Below are positions 1-9,700 of a stretch of DNA of 64,000 bases, piece after piece. Location of the stretch: contig NZ_JACJQO010000010.1 in assembly GCF_014696715.1 (NCBI RefSeq), forward strand, positions 235,309 to 299,308. Reading direction: 5' to 3'. Below the pieces are notes generated by a model. The model did not search any database. It was not told the origin of the DNA and worked only from the letters and a program-made list of their open reading frames with translations. The position numbers were made by a program, and so were the translations under genes. The DNA is from Pseudanabaena sp. FACHB-2040 (GTDB lineage: Bacteria > Cyanobacteriota > Cyanobacteriia > Phormidesmidales > Phormidesmidaceae). Position 1 is the stretch's first letter; every line of letters starts with the position of its first letter.

Positions 1-112
1 AAACCCCTGCTCGGTTGTTCCTATTGCTTGTGTGGGGGTGCGATCGCAACTCAAAGACTGCCCTAGGTAGAGGACTCGTTTGTGCTAGATTAGAAAAGTT
101 GTCTAAATCGCA

Positions 113-176
113 CATCCGGAGTTTCGGGTGTCTCTGACAGAGATACTTCCGGATGGAGGATAAACCCGAAAGGAGC
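113..176 (+). promoter_or_regulatory. Structured rpsB 5' leader, pseudoknot-capable
   Basis: CATCCGGA (113-120) pairs perfectly with TCCGGATG (148-155). Inside that loop, GTGTCTCT (128-135) can pair with AGAGATAC (139-146). TTTCGGGT (122-129), also in the loop, is the exact complement of ACCCGAAA (164-171), which runs into the Shine-Dalgarno AAAGGAG (169-175). Pairing of 122-129 with 164-171 would make an H-type pseudoknot touching the ribosome-binding site. Leaders bound by S2 to repress rpsB are known in other bacteria; that this one works the same way is inference. Confidence 0.6.
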
Positions 177-181
177 TAAAT

Positions 182-976
182 ATGCCTGTTGTTACTCTGC
201 CCGAACTGCTAGAGTCTGGGGTCCACTTTGGGCACCAAACCCGCCGCTGGAATCCTAAGATGGCTCCGTACATCTTTACCTCGCGGAACGGGGTTCACAT
301 CATTGACCTGGTACAAACCGCCAAGCTAATCGAAGAAGCTTATGGCTTCGTTCGTAGATCTGCTGAGCAAGGCCAGAAATTTCTGTTTGTCGGCACCAAG
401 CGACAGGCGGCTGGTATTGTTGCACAAGAAGCGAGCCGTTGCGGTTCCCACTATATCAACCAGCGATGGCTGGGAGGTATGCTCACCAACTGGACGACAA
501 TCAAGTCCCGCGTGGAGCGCCTCAAAGAACTAGAGCGCATGGAAGAAACGGGAGCCATTGCCCTGCGCCCCAAGAAAGAGGCGGCGGTGCTGCGGCGGGA
601 AATGGAGAAGCTGCAAAAATACCTAGGCGGCATCAAAGCGATGCGCGGGGTTCCTGATGTAGCCATCATTGTTGATATCCGCCGGGAGTACAACGCGGTG
701 CAGGAATGCCACAAGCTAGGCATTCCGATCATCTCGCTGCTAGACACCAACTGCGACCCTGATCTGGTTGATGTGCCCATTCCCGGTAACGACGATGCCA
801 TTCGCTCCATCAAGCTAATTCTCGGCAAGCTAGCAGATGCCATCTACGAAGGTTCTGGTGGCCAAGGTCGAGGTGACGGCGATGACATCTATGATGAGTA
901 CGATGGGGCCGATGATGACTTCGATTACGATGAGGTCGATTATCCCGCTGACAATGAGGATGGAGATAACGGCTAA
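182..976 (+). CDS. rpsB: 30S ribosomal protein S2
   Basis: 264 residues. The N-terminus has the S2 hallmark [19 protein letters not shown], followed by the S2 core up to about residue 225. S2 sits on the solvent side of the 30S subunit and is needed for S1 binding. The tail from about residue 225 is extremely acidic (Asp/Glu/Tyr-rich), an extension beyond the core. The ATG at 182 follows a strong AAAGGAG at 169-175 and a structured leader. tsf follows 79 bp downstream in the usual rpsB-tsf order, so the two are probably co-transcribed. Confidence 0.98.
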   Translation: MPVVTLPELLESGVHFGHQTRRWNPKMAPYIFTSRNGVHIIDLVQTAKLIEEAYGFVRRSAEQGQKFLFVGTKRQAAGIVAQEASRCGSHYINQRWLGGMLTNWTTIKSRVERLKELERMEETGAIALRPKKEAAVLRREMEKLQKYLGGIKAMRGVPDVAIIVDIRREYNAVQECHKLGIPIISLLDTNCDPDLVDVPIPGNDDAIRSIKLILGKLADAIYEGSGGQGRGDGDDIYDEYDGADDDFDYDEVDYPADNEDGDNG

Positions 977-1055
977 GCGTCGGCCCCTTCAGGTCACTAG
1001 CTAAAGCTCTGTATTGTCCGCTTTGAAGGTTAGCGCGTTAGGAAGTTAAGTCATC

Positions 1056-1715
1056 ATGGCAGAGATTTCTGCAAAATTAGTTAAGGAGCTGCGCGAGGCG
1101 ACTGGCGCAGGCATGATGGATTGCAAAAAAGCACTCCTGGAAAACGACGGTGACAAGGAAAAAGCCAGTGAGTGGCTGCGCCAGAAAGGTATCTCTTCGG
1201 CCTCTAAAAAAGAAGGTCGAGTAGCTGCTGAAGGTCTGGTGGAGAGCTACATTCACACGGGTGGACGCGTAGGTGTGCTGGTCGAAATCAACTGTGAAAC
1301 AGACTTCGTAGCTCGCCGTGACGAGTTCAAAGCTCTAGTGAAGGATGTGGCTATGCAGATTGCTGCCTGTCCTAACGTTGAGTACGTGAAGACCAGCGAC
1401 ATCCCTGCCGACATGGTGGAAAAGGAAAAAGCAATCGAAATGGGCCGCGATGATCTGTCTAACAAGCCAGAAAACATCCGGGCCAAAATCGTTGAGGGCC
1501 GCATTGAAAAGCGCCTCAAAGAGCTTTCTCTGATGGATCAGCCCTTCATCAAAGACCAGAACATCACCGTTGAAGAACTGGTCAAGCAAAGCGTTTCTCA
1601 GTTGGGTGAAAACATCCAGGTTCGTCGCTTCTCCCGGTTTGTCCTCGGTGAAGGCATTGAGAAGGAAGAGAGCAACTTTGCAGAGGAAGTTGCTGCTCAA
1701 ACAGGTCAAAAGTAG
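1056..1715 (+). CDS. tsf: Translation elongation factor Ts
   Basis: 219 residues; the guanine nucleotide exchange factor that releases GDP from EF-Tu. It starts with the UBA-like helix domain ([19 protein letters not shown], about residues 9-27), followed by the core with the conserved CETDFVAR segment around residue 80. The protein is the short form typical of cyanobacteria and plastids, shorter than the E. coli protein of about 283 residues. It lies downstream of rpsB, and a good intrinsic terminator at 1803-1838 closes the unit. Confidence 0.98.
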   Translation: MAEISAKLVKELREATGAGMMDCKKALLENDGDKEKASEWLRQKGISSASKKEGRVAAEGLVESYIHTGGRVGVLVEINCETDFVARRDEFKALVKDVAMQIAACPNVEYVKTSDIPADMVEKEKAIEMGRDDLSNKPENIRAKIVEGRIEKRLKELSLMDQPFIKDQNITVEELVKQSVSQLGENIQVRRFSRFVLGEGIEKEESNFAEEVAAQTGQK

Positions 1716-1802
1716 GGAAACCTACAGGCCAAACGGCAATCTTAGGTTGCTGCTTGGGGACAGTTAGATAAAGAGGCTCTTTTTTCTAACTTGCAGGTGT
1801 TG

Positions 1803-1838
1803 GGGCAGGCTTCCAAAAAGCCTGCCCTTCACTTTTAT
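1803..1838 (+). terminator. Intrinsic terminator after tsf
   Basis: GGGCAGGCTT (1803-1812) and AAGCCTGCCC (1818-1827) form a perfect 10-bp stem with a 5-nt loop, followed by a T-rich stretch (TTCACTTTTAT). Confidence 0.8.
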
Positions 1839-1849
1839 AGCGTTGCTTA

Positions 1850-1887
1850 AAAAGAAGACCCAGTCAGCAAAAGAAGACCCAGTCAGC
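1850..1887. repeat. 19-bp tandem duplication
   Basis: AAAAGAAGACCCAGTCAGC occurs twice back to back (1850-1868 and 1869-1887) with no mismatch, just after the tsf terminator. It looks like a recent slippage duplication in non-coding DNA. Confidence 0.85.
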
Positions 1888-2024
1888 TTCCCATAACTGA
1901 CAAACTCGCTCAAGAACGGGATAGAACCCGCTATCCTGTAGGGAGGCCGAGGCTAGGAAATGGATGCAAGCAATGGCCTCAAGGCTTCTTCAGATTTCTC
2001 TGATCGTCATACAGCAAACGGCTT

Positions 2025-3206
2025 ATGGTAGGCACGGTCGAACAAATCCGCAAAGATCTGGCAGTACTGGAAACAGCTACTGCAACTTTAGCTGAGGAGT
2101 TCAAAACGCTCTACGAAAACTACCTGAAGATGTTGGGCAAGGCGGCCCGGCGGCAGCTAATCTTAGCTGGCTATCATCTTTGTACCCAGGCATACCCTGA
2201 GGCGTTTCTGCGGCTTTCTTTAAGTCAGCGGCAAAAGCTGCAGGAGGCGCTGCGAACGTTGGCCAACGACGTGCAAAACCGCCTATCTACTCTGATGGAG
2301 ACAAATTTAGAGAGCCTGCAAAGTGCCTTAGCTGTAGCCGAATCGGCTCAAGCTCTCTCTGGCGGCAGCAACAAAGTAGGGATAGCTGAAATGTCCTTGG
2401 CCCCAGCAGAGGATGCTCCTGAGGGGACCAATGCGGCTTTGCCCGAGGCAGAGGCTAGTCAGACTGGGGGCACCGCTTTAAACGAGTCGGTTAGCGCTGA
2501 AGACAACCCCGAGGACAATACTGAAGACAACCCCGAGGATGACACCGAGATCTCGGATATGCCAATGGTGCGAGCCCTGCTGATGAATGCCGTTTTGGAG
2601 GCGATGGACCCAGACTTGGCTGAGGCAGATGAGTCGGATCAACCCATGACGCCCGCTCGATTGATGAAGCGGCACTTCTTGCTGGAGCAGCGCCTGCGGA
2701 TGGTGCTGCAGCGGGTGTCGAATGGCACTAATCGACTGCTGCAAAGGGCTCAGATGCTGCCCGATCTGCCTGAGGCGTTGTTAGCAGCGGCAACAGAGGC
2801 AGATATTCCCTTAGAAAAAGCAGCCTCTGCTCCTAACCTGCTCAATGTGCTGGTGGAGATAGCTCGCGATGGCGGTTCAGAAACAGCAGATGAGGACGAT
2901 GAGGACGAAGACGATAGAAGCGTCTTGTCAGAAGAGGAGTTAGACGAAGCTGGCAACGAACGCGACGTAACCCATCTAGTAGCGATACACCTGCGGCTGT
3001 CTGATATTGAATTTGCCGATGCTCAGGCATCTCTGTGGCGCAGTAAGCTGCGAGAGGCCGTTGGTAAGCTAAAGCAGCTCGGCAGCCGTTACCAGAAAAA
3101 GCAGCGGGAACTTGCGATCGCAGAAGCCGAACTAGCCTGGCGCTCTACCTGGTACGATGAAGCGCCCCGAGAGGAGCCGCAAGAGGAGCCGTCTGGGGGA
3201 GAATGA
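2025..3206 (+). CDS. Conserved hypothetical protein upstream of recG
   Basis: 393 residues with no catalytic motif that I recognise. The N-terminal ~100 residues are helical and coiled-coil-like, beginning MVGTVEQIRKDLAVLE. A variable acidic middle (about residues 120-190) contains a 24-bp DNA duplication (EDNPEDNT then EDNPEDDT). A second helical region runs about 215-290, then another Asp/Glu-rich linker, then a basic helical C-terminus ending in a Glu/Pro-rich tail. recG starts 6 bp after its stop, so the two are probably co-transcribed. No signal peptide or membrane segment is visible, so it is probably cytoplasmic. Function unknown. Confidence 0.8.
   Translation: MVGTVEQIRKDLAVLETATATLAEEFKTLYENYLKMLGKAARRQLILAGYHLCTQAYPEAFLRLSLSQRQKLQEALRTLANDVQNRLSTLMETNLESLQSALAVAESAQALSGGSNKVGIAEMSLAPAEDAPEGTNAALPEAEASQTGGTALNESVSAEDNPEDNTEDNPEDDTEISDMPMVRALLMNAVLEAMDPDLAEADESDQPMTPARLMKRHFLLEQRLRMVLQRVSNGTNRLLQRAQMLPDLPEALLAAATEADIPLEKAASAPNLLNVLVEIARDGGSETADEDDEDEDDRSVLSEEELDEAGNERDVTHLVAIHLRLSDIEFADAQASLWRSKLREAVGKLKQLGSRYQKKQRELAIAEAELAWRSTWYDEAPREEPQEEPSGGE
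2499..2546. repeat. 24-bp coding minisatellite (2 units)
   Basis: Two adjacent 24-bp units, each starting GAAGACAACCCCGAGGA, encode the acidic repeat EDNPEDNT/EDNPEDDT in the hypothetical protein. The second unit differs at a few bases. Confidence 0.8.
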
Positions 3207-3212
3207 GCTTCT

Positions 3213-5729
3213 ATGACAGACAGCCCTACGCCTACCCCTGACTGGCTGCGCCTGCAAAAAGCTCTCTCTCTGGAAGCCGATCGGGGCTTCAACAATCTGG
3301 AGGGCAAACAGCAGCGCTTTAATGAGTTTTTGCAGGACAATCTGCGCTGCCCTCCCGCTCAGCTGCCAGGGACTGAGCAAGCGCGGTGGACCGGCTTGGC
3401 CGAAAAATTTACTCAGTACAGCGAGCTGAGCTTTGCCCAGCGCCAGCACCTAGTTGCAGACGCCCGCCGAACCCTCTACGAAACCCGGCGAACTCTGGAA
3501 AGCCAGCTAGAAAAAGCAAGCAGTGGTGCTCCTGGGGCTGCAAAAAAGACTCAGGCCGAAGGCCGCACTCGCTCCCCCAAGACGACAGAGCTCACAGCTG
3601 CGGCTGCCGCAGCTAACGGCCGCAAGCCCACTTTAGAACAGGCGGTAACTTACCTTAAAGGAATTGGGCCCAAAAACGGGGAACGACTGGCTAAGCTCGG
3701 CCTGTGGACTGTGCAGGATATCCTTTACTACTACCCCCGCGACCACATTGACTACGCCAAACAGGTCAAAATCGCGGCCCTAGAGCCAGGGGAAACGGTC
3801 ACGGTCGTAGGTAACGTCAAGCGCATCAACTGTTTTACCAGTCCCCGCAACGCCAAGCTGACCATCTTTGAACTAATGCTAGAGGATGGCAGCGGTCGCC
3901 TAAAGCTGAGCCGCTTTTATGCCGGTAGCCGCTATAGCAACGTATCTTGGCAGCAGCGCCAAAAGCGAGAGTTTCCGATGGGCGCAGTGGTGGCGGCCTC
4001 GGGGTTGGTGAAGGAGAGCAAGTTTGGCCTGACGCTAGAAGACCCAGATCTGGAAGTTTTAGAAGGCTCTGGCGGTGCCATTGAGTCGTTGACTATTGGC
4101 CGGGTAGTGCCGGTTTATCCGCTTACCGAAGGGGTGTCGGCAGATTTGATTCGGCGGGCGGTAGTGGCCGCTCTGCCTGCGGTGGCTGAGCTAAAGGAGC
4201 CGCTGCCGGTGGACCTGCGCCAGCAGTATGGCCTGACGGGGTTGGGGGATGCGATCGCACAAATCCATTTCCCTGATGATGCCGACAAACTGGCCGCTGC
4301 TCGCCGCCGCCTCGTGTTCGACGAATTTTTCTATTTGCAGCTGGGTCTGCTGCGCCGCCGGTTAGAACAGCAGCAGCAGCAAACCACCGTTGCCCTAGCT
4401 CCCACTGGGGCGCTGATCGACACCTTTTACGAAGTGCTTCCCTTTGATCTGACTGGGGCGCAGCAGCGAGTAGTCAACGACATTCTGGCCGACCTGCAGC
4501 GATCCATTCCGATGAATCGTTTGGTGCAGGGCGATGTCGGTTCCGGTAAAACGGTGGTGGCCGTGATCGCCATTCTGGCAGCGATTCAGGCGGGCTATCA
4601 GGGGGCGTTGATGGCTCCTACGGAGGTACTGGCAGAGCAGCACTACCGTAAGCTGGTGAGCTGGTTTACCCAGCTGCACCTGCCGGTGGAGCTGCTGACG
4701 GGGTCAACCAAGGCTGCTAAGCGGCGAGCTATTTTCTCAGAACTGGCTACTGGGCAGCTGCCCGTCCTAGTCGGCACCCATGCTCTGATTGAAGATCCGG
4801 TGCAGTTTCAGAGCTTGGGCTTAGTGGTGATTGACGAGCAGCACCGCTTTGGCGTGCAGCAGCGGGCTAGACTCCAGCAGAAAGGCCCCAACCCTCACGT
4901 GCTCACGCTGACGGCAACCCCCATTCCCCGCACCCTGGCTCTGACCCTACACGGCGATCTAGACGTGAGCCAGATCGATGAACTGCCGCCAGGCCGTAAG
5001 GCAATTCAGACGACGCTGCTAACGGGGCGCGATCGCAACCATGCCTACGACCTAGTGCGCCGAGAAGTGGCCCAGGGCCGCCAGGTCTACGTGGTGCTGC
5101 CCCTAGTCGAAGAGTCAGAAAAGCTCGACCTCAAATCTGCCACCGAAGAACACCAGCGGCTGTCCGAAGTGATCTTTCCAGAGTTCAAGGTGGGCCTGCT
5201 GCACGGGCGCATGTCTTCGGCTGAAAAAGATCGGGCCATTACTGAATTTCGCGATGGCAAAACCCACATCCTAGTCTCTACCACTGTGGTAGAGGTCGGC
5301 GTCGATGTGCCCAACGCTTCTGTAATGCTGATTGAACACGCCGAGCGCTTTGGCCTTTCCCAACTGCACCAGCTGCGCGGTCGAGTGGGCCGAGGCGCAG
5401 CCCAGTCCTACTGTTTGCTGATGAGCGCCAGCCGCAGCGAAGTGTCTCTGCAGCGGCTTAAAGTGCTAGAGCAGTCCCAGGATGGCTTTTTCATTGCTGA
5501 GATGGATCTACGCTTTCGAGGCCCAGGGGAAGTGCTCGGCACCCGCCAATCGGGTCTGCCCGACTTTGCCCTGGCCAGCTTAGTAGAAGACCAGGACGTG
5601 CTAGAACAGGCCCGCACCGCTGCAGAAGCCCTGCTCAAAGAAGACAAAACCCTTGAACTCTGGCCCCGCCTCAAAGCAGAACTCGATCGCCGCTATCAAA
5701 AGCTCATGGGCGGCACAATTTTGACCTGA
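3213..5729 (+). CDS. recG: ATP-dependent DNA helicase RecG
   Basis: 838 residues. RecG remodels stalled replication forks and Holliday junctions. A cyanobacterial N-terminal extension of about 140 residues precedes the wedge/OB domain (from YLKGIGPKNGERLAKLGL). The helicase core follows, with Walker A GDVGSGKT near residue 445, motif II DEQH, motif III TATPIPRT and the C-terminal helicase lobe with QLRGRVGRG. The TRG-like end (FRGPGEVLGTRQSGLPDF) is complete. It is longer than E. coli RecG (693 residues) because of the N-terminus. It follows the upstream hypothetical gene by 6 bp, which argues for one operon. Confidence 0.98.
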   Translation: MTDSPTPTPDWLRLQKALSLEADRGFNNLEGKQQRFNEFLQDNLRCPPAQLPGTEQARWTGLAEKFTQYSELSFAQRQHLVADARRTLYETRRTLESQLEKASSGAPGAAKKTQAEGRTRSPKTTELTAAAAAANGRKPTLEQAVTYLKGIGPKNGERLAKLGLWTVQDILYYYPRDHIDYAKQVKIAALEPGETVTVVGNVKRINCFTSPRNAKLTIFELMLEDGSGRLKLSRFYAGSRYSNVSWQQRQKREFPMGAVVAASGLVKESKFGLTLEDPDLEVLEGSGGAIESLTIGRVVPVYPLTEGVSADLIRRAVVAALPAVAELKEPLPVDLRQQYGLTGLGDAIAQIHFPDDADKLAAARRRLVFDEFFYLQLGLLRRRLEQQQQQTTVALAPTGALIDTFYEVLPFDLTGAQQRVVNDILADLQRSIPMNRLVQGDVGSGKTVVAVIAILAAIQAGYQGALMAPTEVLAEQHYRKLVSWFTQLHLPVELLTGSTKAAKRRAIFSELATGQLPVLVGTHALIEDPVQFQSLGLVVIDEQHRFGVQQRARLQQKGPNPHVLTLTATPIPRTLALTLHGDLDVSQIDELPPGRKAIQTTLLTGRDRNHAYDLVRREVAQGRQVYVVLPLVEESEKLDLKSATEEHQRLSEVIFPEFKVGLLHGRMSSAEKDRAITEFRDGKTHILVSTTVVEVGVDVPNASVMLIEHAERFGLSQLHQLRGRVGRGAAQSYCLLMSASRSEVSLQRLKVLEQSQDGFFIAEMDLRFRGPGEVLGTRQSGLPDFALASLVEDQDVLEQARTAAEALLKEDKTLELWPRLKAELDRRYQKLMGGTILT

Positions 5730-5785
5730 CCCGACTACGCATCCAACCTAGAAACGTTGGGCTCTGCTTCTGCCCTCTGCCCACC

Positions 5786-6022
5786 TTACTTCAACCGCCG
5801 ACCAGCAGCTCCCAACCGCTCACTCCCCGTAAATACAGGCAAAACTAACGCTGTCCCGATCATGCTAGCTGCAGCAAAAAAAGCTAACGTCATCCCTAGA
5901 GGCAGCTGAATCGAGCGGAGGCCGAAGAACTGTAAGGAGATAGGCGTACCGTTCTGGGCTGAGAAAATGGCAATGGCAGCAACCCAGACAGCTAGGAGCA
6001 GGGCAGCGATAAGTTTAGCCAT
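5786..6022 (-). CDS. LapA-domain (DUF1049) small membrane protein
   Basis: 78 residues from the ATG at 6022 (MAKLIAALLLAVW). An in-frame upstream start at 6127 would run into the divergent rplI gene, so the shorter form is preferred. There are two transmembrane helices, about residues 3-21 and 42-62. Between them, FSAQNGTPISLQFFG matches the LapA/DUF1049 pattern in which an Asn follows the first helix. The family takes part in envelope or LPS assembly in E. coli; in cyanobacteria its role is unknown. It shares a 72-bp divergent promoter region with rplI. Confidence 0.75.
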   Translation of the reverse strand: MAKLIAALLLAVWVAAIAIFSAQNGTPISLQFFGLRSIQLPLGMTLAFFAAASMIGTALVLPVFTGSERLGAAGRRLK

Positions 6023-6094
6023 GATTTTAAGGAGGTGTTGCGATCGCGCGTTTCCTTTCGGTAGTATAGACGACTGGGCAGTAACTAAAAAATC

Positions 6095-6553
6095 ATGGCT
6101 AAACGGATACAGGTAGTTCTCAATCAAGATGTGCGCAAGCTGGGCAGAAATGGCGACCTCGTAGAAGTTGCTCCTGGCTATGCTCGCAATTTCCTCATTC
6201 CTCAGGGGATGGCGGTTCGCACCACGCCTGGCGTGTTGAAGCAGGTAGAGCGGCGGCGCGAAAAAGAGCGTCAGCGGCTGCTAGAACTCAAGCAAGAAGC
6301 TGAGTCTGTTAAAAAGGCTTTGGAAACCATTGGTCTATTCACTGTGCAGAAGCCAGTGGGCGAAAAAGAAGCGATTTTCGGGACCGTTACGGCAGCAGAC
6401 GTGGCTGAGGTCATTCAATCCACTGCTGGTAAAGAGGTAGATCGCCGCGAGATCACCCTGCCCGATATCAACAAGCTGGGCGATTATCGGGTGGATGTCA
6501 AGCTGCATCCTGAAGTCACCGTCACCATCAACCTGCGGGTTGCGGCTGAGTAG
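6095..6553 (+). CDS. rplI: 50S ribosomal protein L9
   Basis: 152 residues, normal for L9. The N-terminal rRNA-binding domain has the signature [21 protein letters not shown] long connecting helix (about residues 48-78) leads to the C-terminal domain ending in [12 protein letters not shown]9 sits at the base of the L1 stalk and helps frame maintenance. A compound terminator follows, and dnaB starts about 190 bp further on, the common bacterial rplI-dnaB neighbourhood. Confidence 0.98.
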   Translation: MAKRIQVVLNQDVRKLGRNGDLVEVAPGYARNFLIPQGMAVRTTPGVLKQVERRREKERQRLLELKQEAESVKKALETIGLFTVQKPVGEKEAIFGTVTAADVAEVIQSTAGKEVDRREITLPDINKLGDYRVDVKLHPEVTVTINLRVAAE

Positions 6554-6585
6554 CGTTAGCTGACAAAGTAATACATTTGCTCTAT

Positions 6586-6644
6586 AGGCAGAAACAGTTG
6601 TTGGATAATAAGTTTATCCAGACAGGGTTTCTGCCTCATTTTTT
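6586..6644 (+). terminator. Compound terminator after rplI
   Basis: The outer stem AGGCAGAAAC (6586-6595) / GTTTCTGCCT (6627-6636) is perfect and is followed by CATTTTTT. The loop holds a second perfect hairpin, TGGATAA (6602-6608) / TTATCCA (6614-6620). Confidence 0.8.
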
Positions 6645-6742
6645 GATGAGATGCTGGGCTGCTGGCCTTAGCATTAGCCTGCTGGTTAGGTGACGACACT
6701 CCCTGCTCCTTTCTCCGGATAACTCTTTGCAAGGGCTTGACT

Positions 6743-9700
6743 ATGGTGCAAAATCTCAATTTTGAGCAGGTTAGCGATCGGCTGCCCCCCCAGAACATCG
6801 AGGCCGAAGAGGCAATCTTGGGCGGCATCTTACTAGATCCCGAAGCCATTAGCCGAGTCATGGAAGTCATGGTGCCCGAAGCGTTTTATATCGGGGCCCA
6901 CAAAGATATCTACCGGGCGGCGCTCGATCTCTACGCCAAAGGTCGCCCTACTGACCTCATGAGCATTACCGCCTGGCTCAAGGACAATGAAAAGCTAGAG
7001 AAGATTGGGGGCCAAAGCCGCCTAGCTCAGCTGATTGACCGCACTATCAGCGCCGCCAATATCGACCAGTATGCGGCTCTGGTAATGGACAAGTACACTC
7101 GGCGACGTCTGATCCAGGCAGGGGGCGAGATTTCCCAGCTAGGCTACGAAGCGGGTTCGCTGTTGGAGCAGGTGCTTGATCAAGCAGAGCAAAAGTTGTT
7201 TGGCATCACCCAAGATCGCCCCCAGAGCGGATTGACGGCCGCTTCCGATATTTTGATCGATACCTTTGCTGAGATCGAACAGCGATCGCTCGGTATCGTC
7301 ATGCCAGGCGTTCCCTGCGGCTTTTATGACTTAGACGCAATGACCCAGGGTTTTCAGCGCTCTGACCTGATTATTGCTGCTGGGCGTCCGGCAATGGGCA
7401 AGTGTCTCAGCGCTGAGGCAGAGATTTTGCTGGCTGATGGCAGTATTGCCAGTATTGGGGAGATCTATCGTCAACGAGCTGCCCAACTACTCACTTTAGG
7501 GCCGGACTGGCGTTTTAAGCTGGCTGAACCCAGCGCCTATGTCGATGATGGGTTAAAGCCAGTCTTTCGGGTAACAACTCGGTTAGGCCGCACCCTTGAA
7601 ACAACCCTCTCCCATCCTTTTTTAACGATTCAAGGTTGGAAACCGTTGGCTGAGTTGGCGGTAGGGGCTAGAGTGGCTGTTCCTCGCTGCCTTCCTATCT
7701 TTGGCACGCAAAGGCTGCCAGAACATCAGGTAAAGCTGCTAGCCTATTTCATTGGCGATGGCTGCCTTACTGGGCTTTCCCCTCAGTTCACGAACTCAAA
7801 CCCTTGCCTGCAGGAGGATTTCACTGAAGCTGCGCTTCAGTTTTCTGGCGTTAAAGTGCGAATTGAAACCGGTCAGGGGCAGCGAACCCCCTCTTTATAC
7901 GTCACGGCCAATGCTGAACTGGTGAAAACTCAACGCCAAGCTTTTGGAGAAGTCCTTAAATTGCTGCTCCAGAAGCACCCAGTCTCCGATCGTCAGCTTG
8001 CCCATCAGCTAAATGTTAGCCCTTCGTTAATTTGTCAGTGGAAGGAGGGTACCTGCGCGCCGGATCTGGCAACTTTTGAAAGACTAATCGAGGCGCTTAG
8101 TGTTTCCACAGAGACGTTAGCTCCTCACGGATTTTCCAGTATTCGTTGGACTAGTCAGAATGCTGTAACCCTTTGGCTTCAAACGCACCAGCTGTGGGGT
8201 AAGTCGGCCCATGAAAAGAGTGTTCCAGAGGCGGTGTTTAGGTTAGTGAGACCGCAACTCGCCCTTTTTCTTAACCGGCTCTTTGCTACGGATGGCTGGG
8301 TTAGCGTCCTTAGCAGTGGCCAGGTTCAACTGGGATTTGCGACTGTTAGCGAAAAGCTAGCTCGACAAACTCAGCATCTTCTTCTTAGATTTGGTGTTAT
8401 CGCTCGTCTCAAGCGGCGCACCATGAAATACCAGAACGATCGTCGGGTTGTCTGGCAGTTAGACATTACTGATGCCCTCTCCATCAAAACTTTCATTCAG
8501 GATATTGGTATTTTTGGCAAGGAAGATGCGATCGCAAAAGCCGAGGCAGCCTTATCAAAACGTCAGTACCAGACCAATCGAGACTTGATTCCGACTGAAG
8601 TTTGGCAATCCCTGAGCGCAGCCAAAGGGGCGGAAACCTGGAAGTCTTTAGCGACTCGGGCTGGGCTTAAAGGCACAAGCAATATTCATGTTGGTAAACG
8701 GGCACCCACCCGTGAGCGATTATTTGCCTTAGCAACAGCACTAGAGCAGACGGAACTACAGCAACTTGCAACCAGTGATGTCTATTGGGACGAAATCATT
8801 TCAATCGAGGCTGTGGGGAGCAAGCAGGTTTATGACTTGACTATCCCGGAAACCCACAACTTTGTGGCTAATGATATCTGTGTTCATAACACTAGCTTTG
8901 TATTAAACATTGCGCGCCACATTGCTGCGGTTAACAAAATGCCGGTGGCAGTCTTTAGTTTGGAGATGTCAAAGCTGCAGCTAGTCTACCGCTTACTCTC
9001 TAGCGAAGTTGAAATAGAGAGTAGCCGTCTGCGCAGTGGCCGCATTGGCCAGCAGGAGTGGGAAAAACTCGGTCATGCGATCAGCATTTTGTCGCAAATG
9101 CCGGTCTTCATTGATGACACGCCCAACATTTCAGTTACCGAAATGCGCTCCAAAGCCCGCCGACTTCAGGCTGAGCAAGGGGGAGCTTTGGGCCTAATTC
9201 TTATTGACTATCTTCAGCTGATGGAAGGCGGCAGCGACAACCGGGTACAGGAACTTTCTAAAATCACTCGTTCTTTGAAAGGGCTAGCCCGCGAACTCAA
9301 TACTCCAATTATTGCGCTTTCTCAGCTCAGCCGAGGCGTGGAGTCGCGTACTAACAAGCGCCCCATGATGTCTGATTTGCGGGAATCTGGCTGTTTGACA
9401 GGGGATACATTAGTGACGCTAGCAGAGAGTGGAGCACAGGTACCGATTCAAGAGTTAGTCGGCCAGCAAGGTTTCAAAGTGTGGGCATTGGATGAAGCGG
9501 CAATGCAGTTGAAGGCAGCTGCTGTCAGCCATGCCTTTTCAACAGGATTCAAGCCTATTTTACGGCTCAATACGGCCTTAGGAAGAAGTATTCGAGCCAC
9601 AGAAAACCATAAATTTCTCACCATTCATGGCTGGAAGCGGTTAGATGAACTTAGAACGGGTGATCGAATCGCTTTACCTCGTAGGCTCGAAAGTTCATCA

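Larger units (their letters stand above)
1716..2024. other. Intergenic region tsf to hypothetical gene
   Basis: 309 bp without a credible gene. It contains the tsf terminator (1803-1838) and a perfect 19-bp tandem duplication (1850-1887). The remainder presumably carries the promoter of the next gene, but no convincing -10/-35 pair stood out. Confidence 0.6.

Noticed and set aside
1850..1887. Start of a CRISPR array
   Set aside because: Only two direct units with no spacers between them.
6029..6037. Perfect Shine-Dalgarno AAGGAGGTG on the plus strand upstream of rplI
   Set aside because: No start codon with a good frame follows at proper distance, and rplI begins about 57 bp later; on the minus strand it is an anti-Shine-Dalgarno. 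Likely chance.
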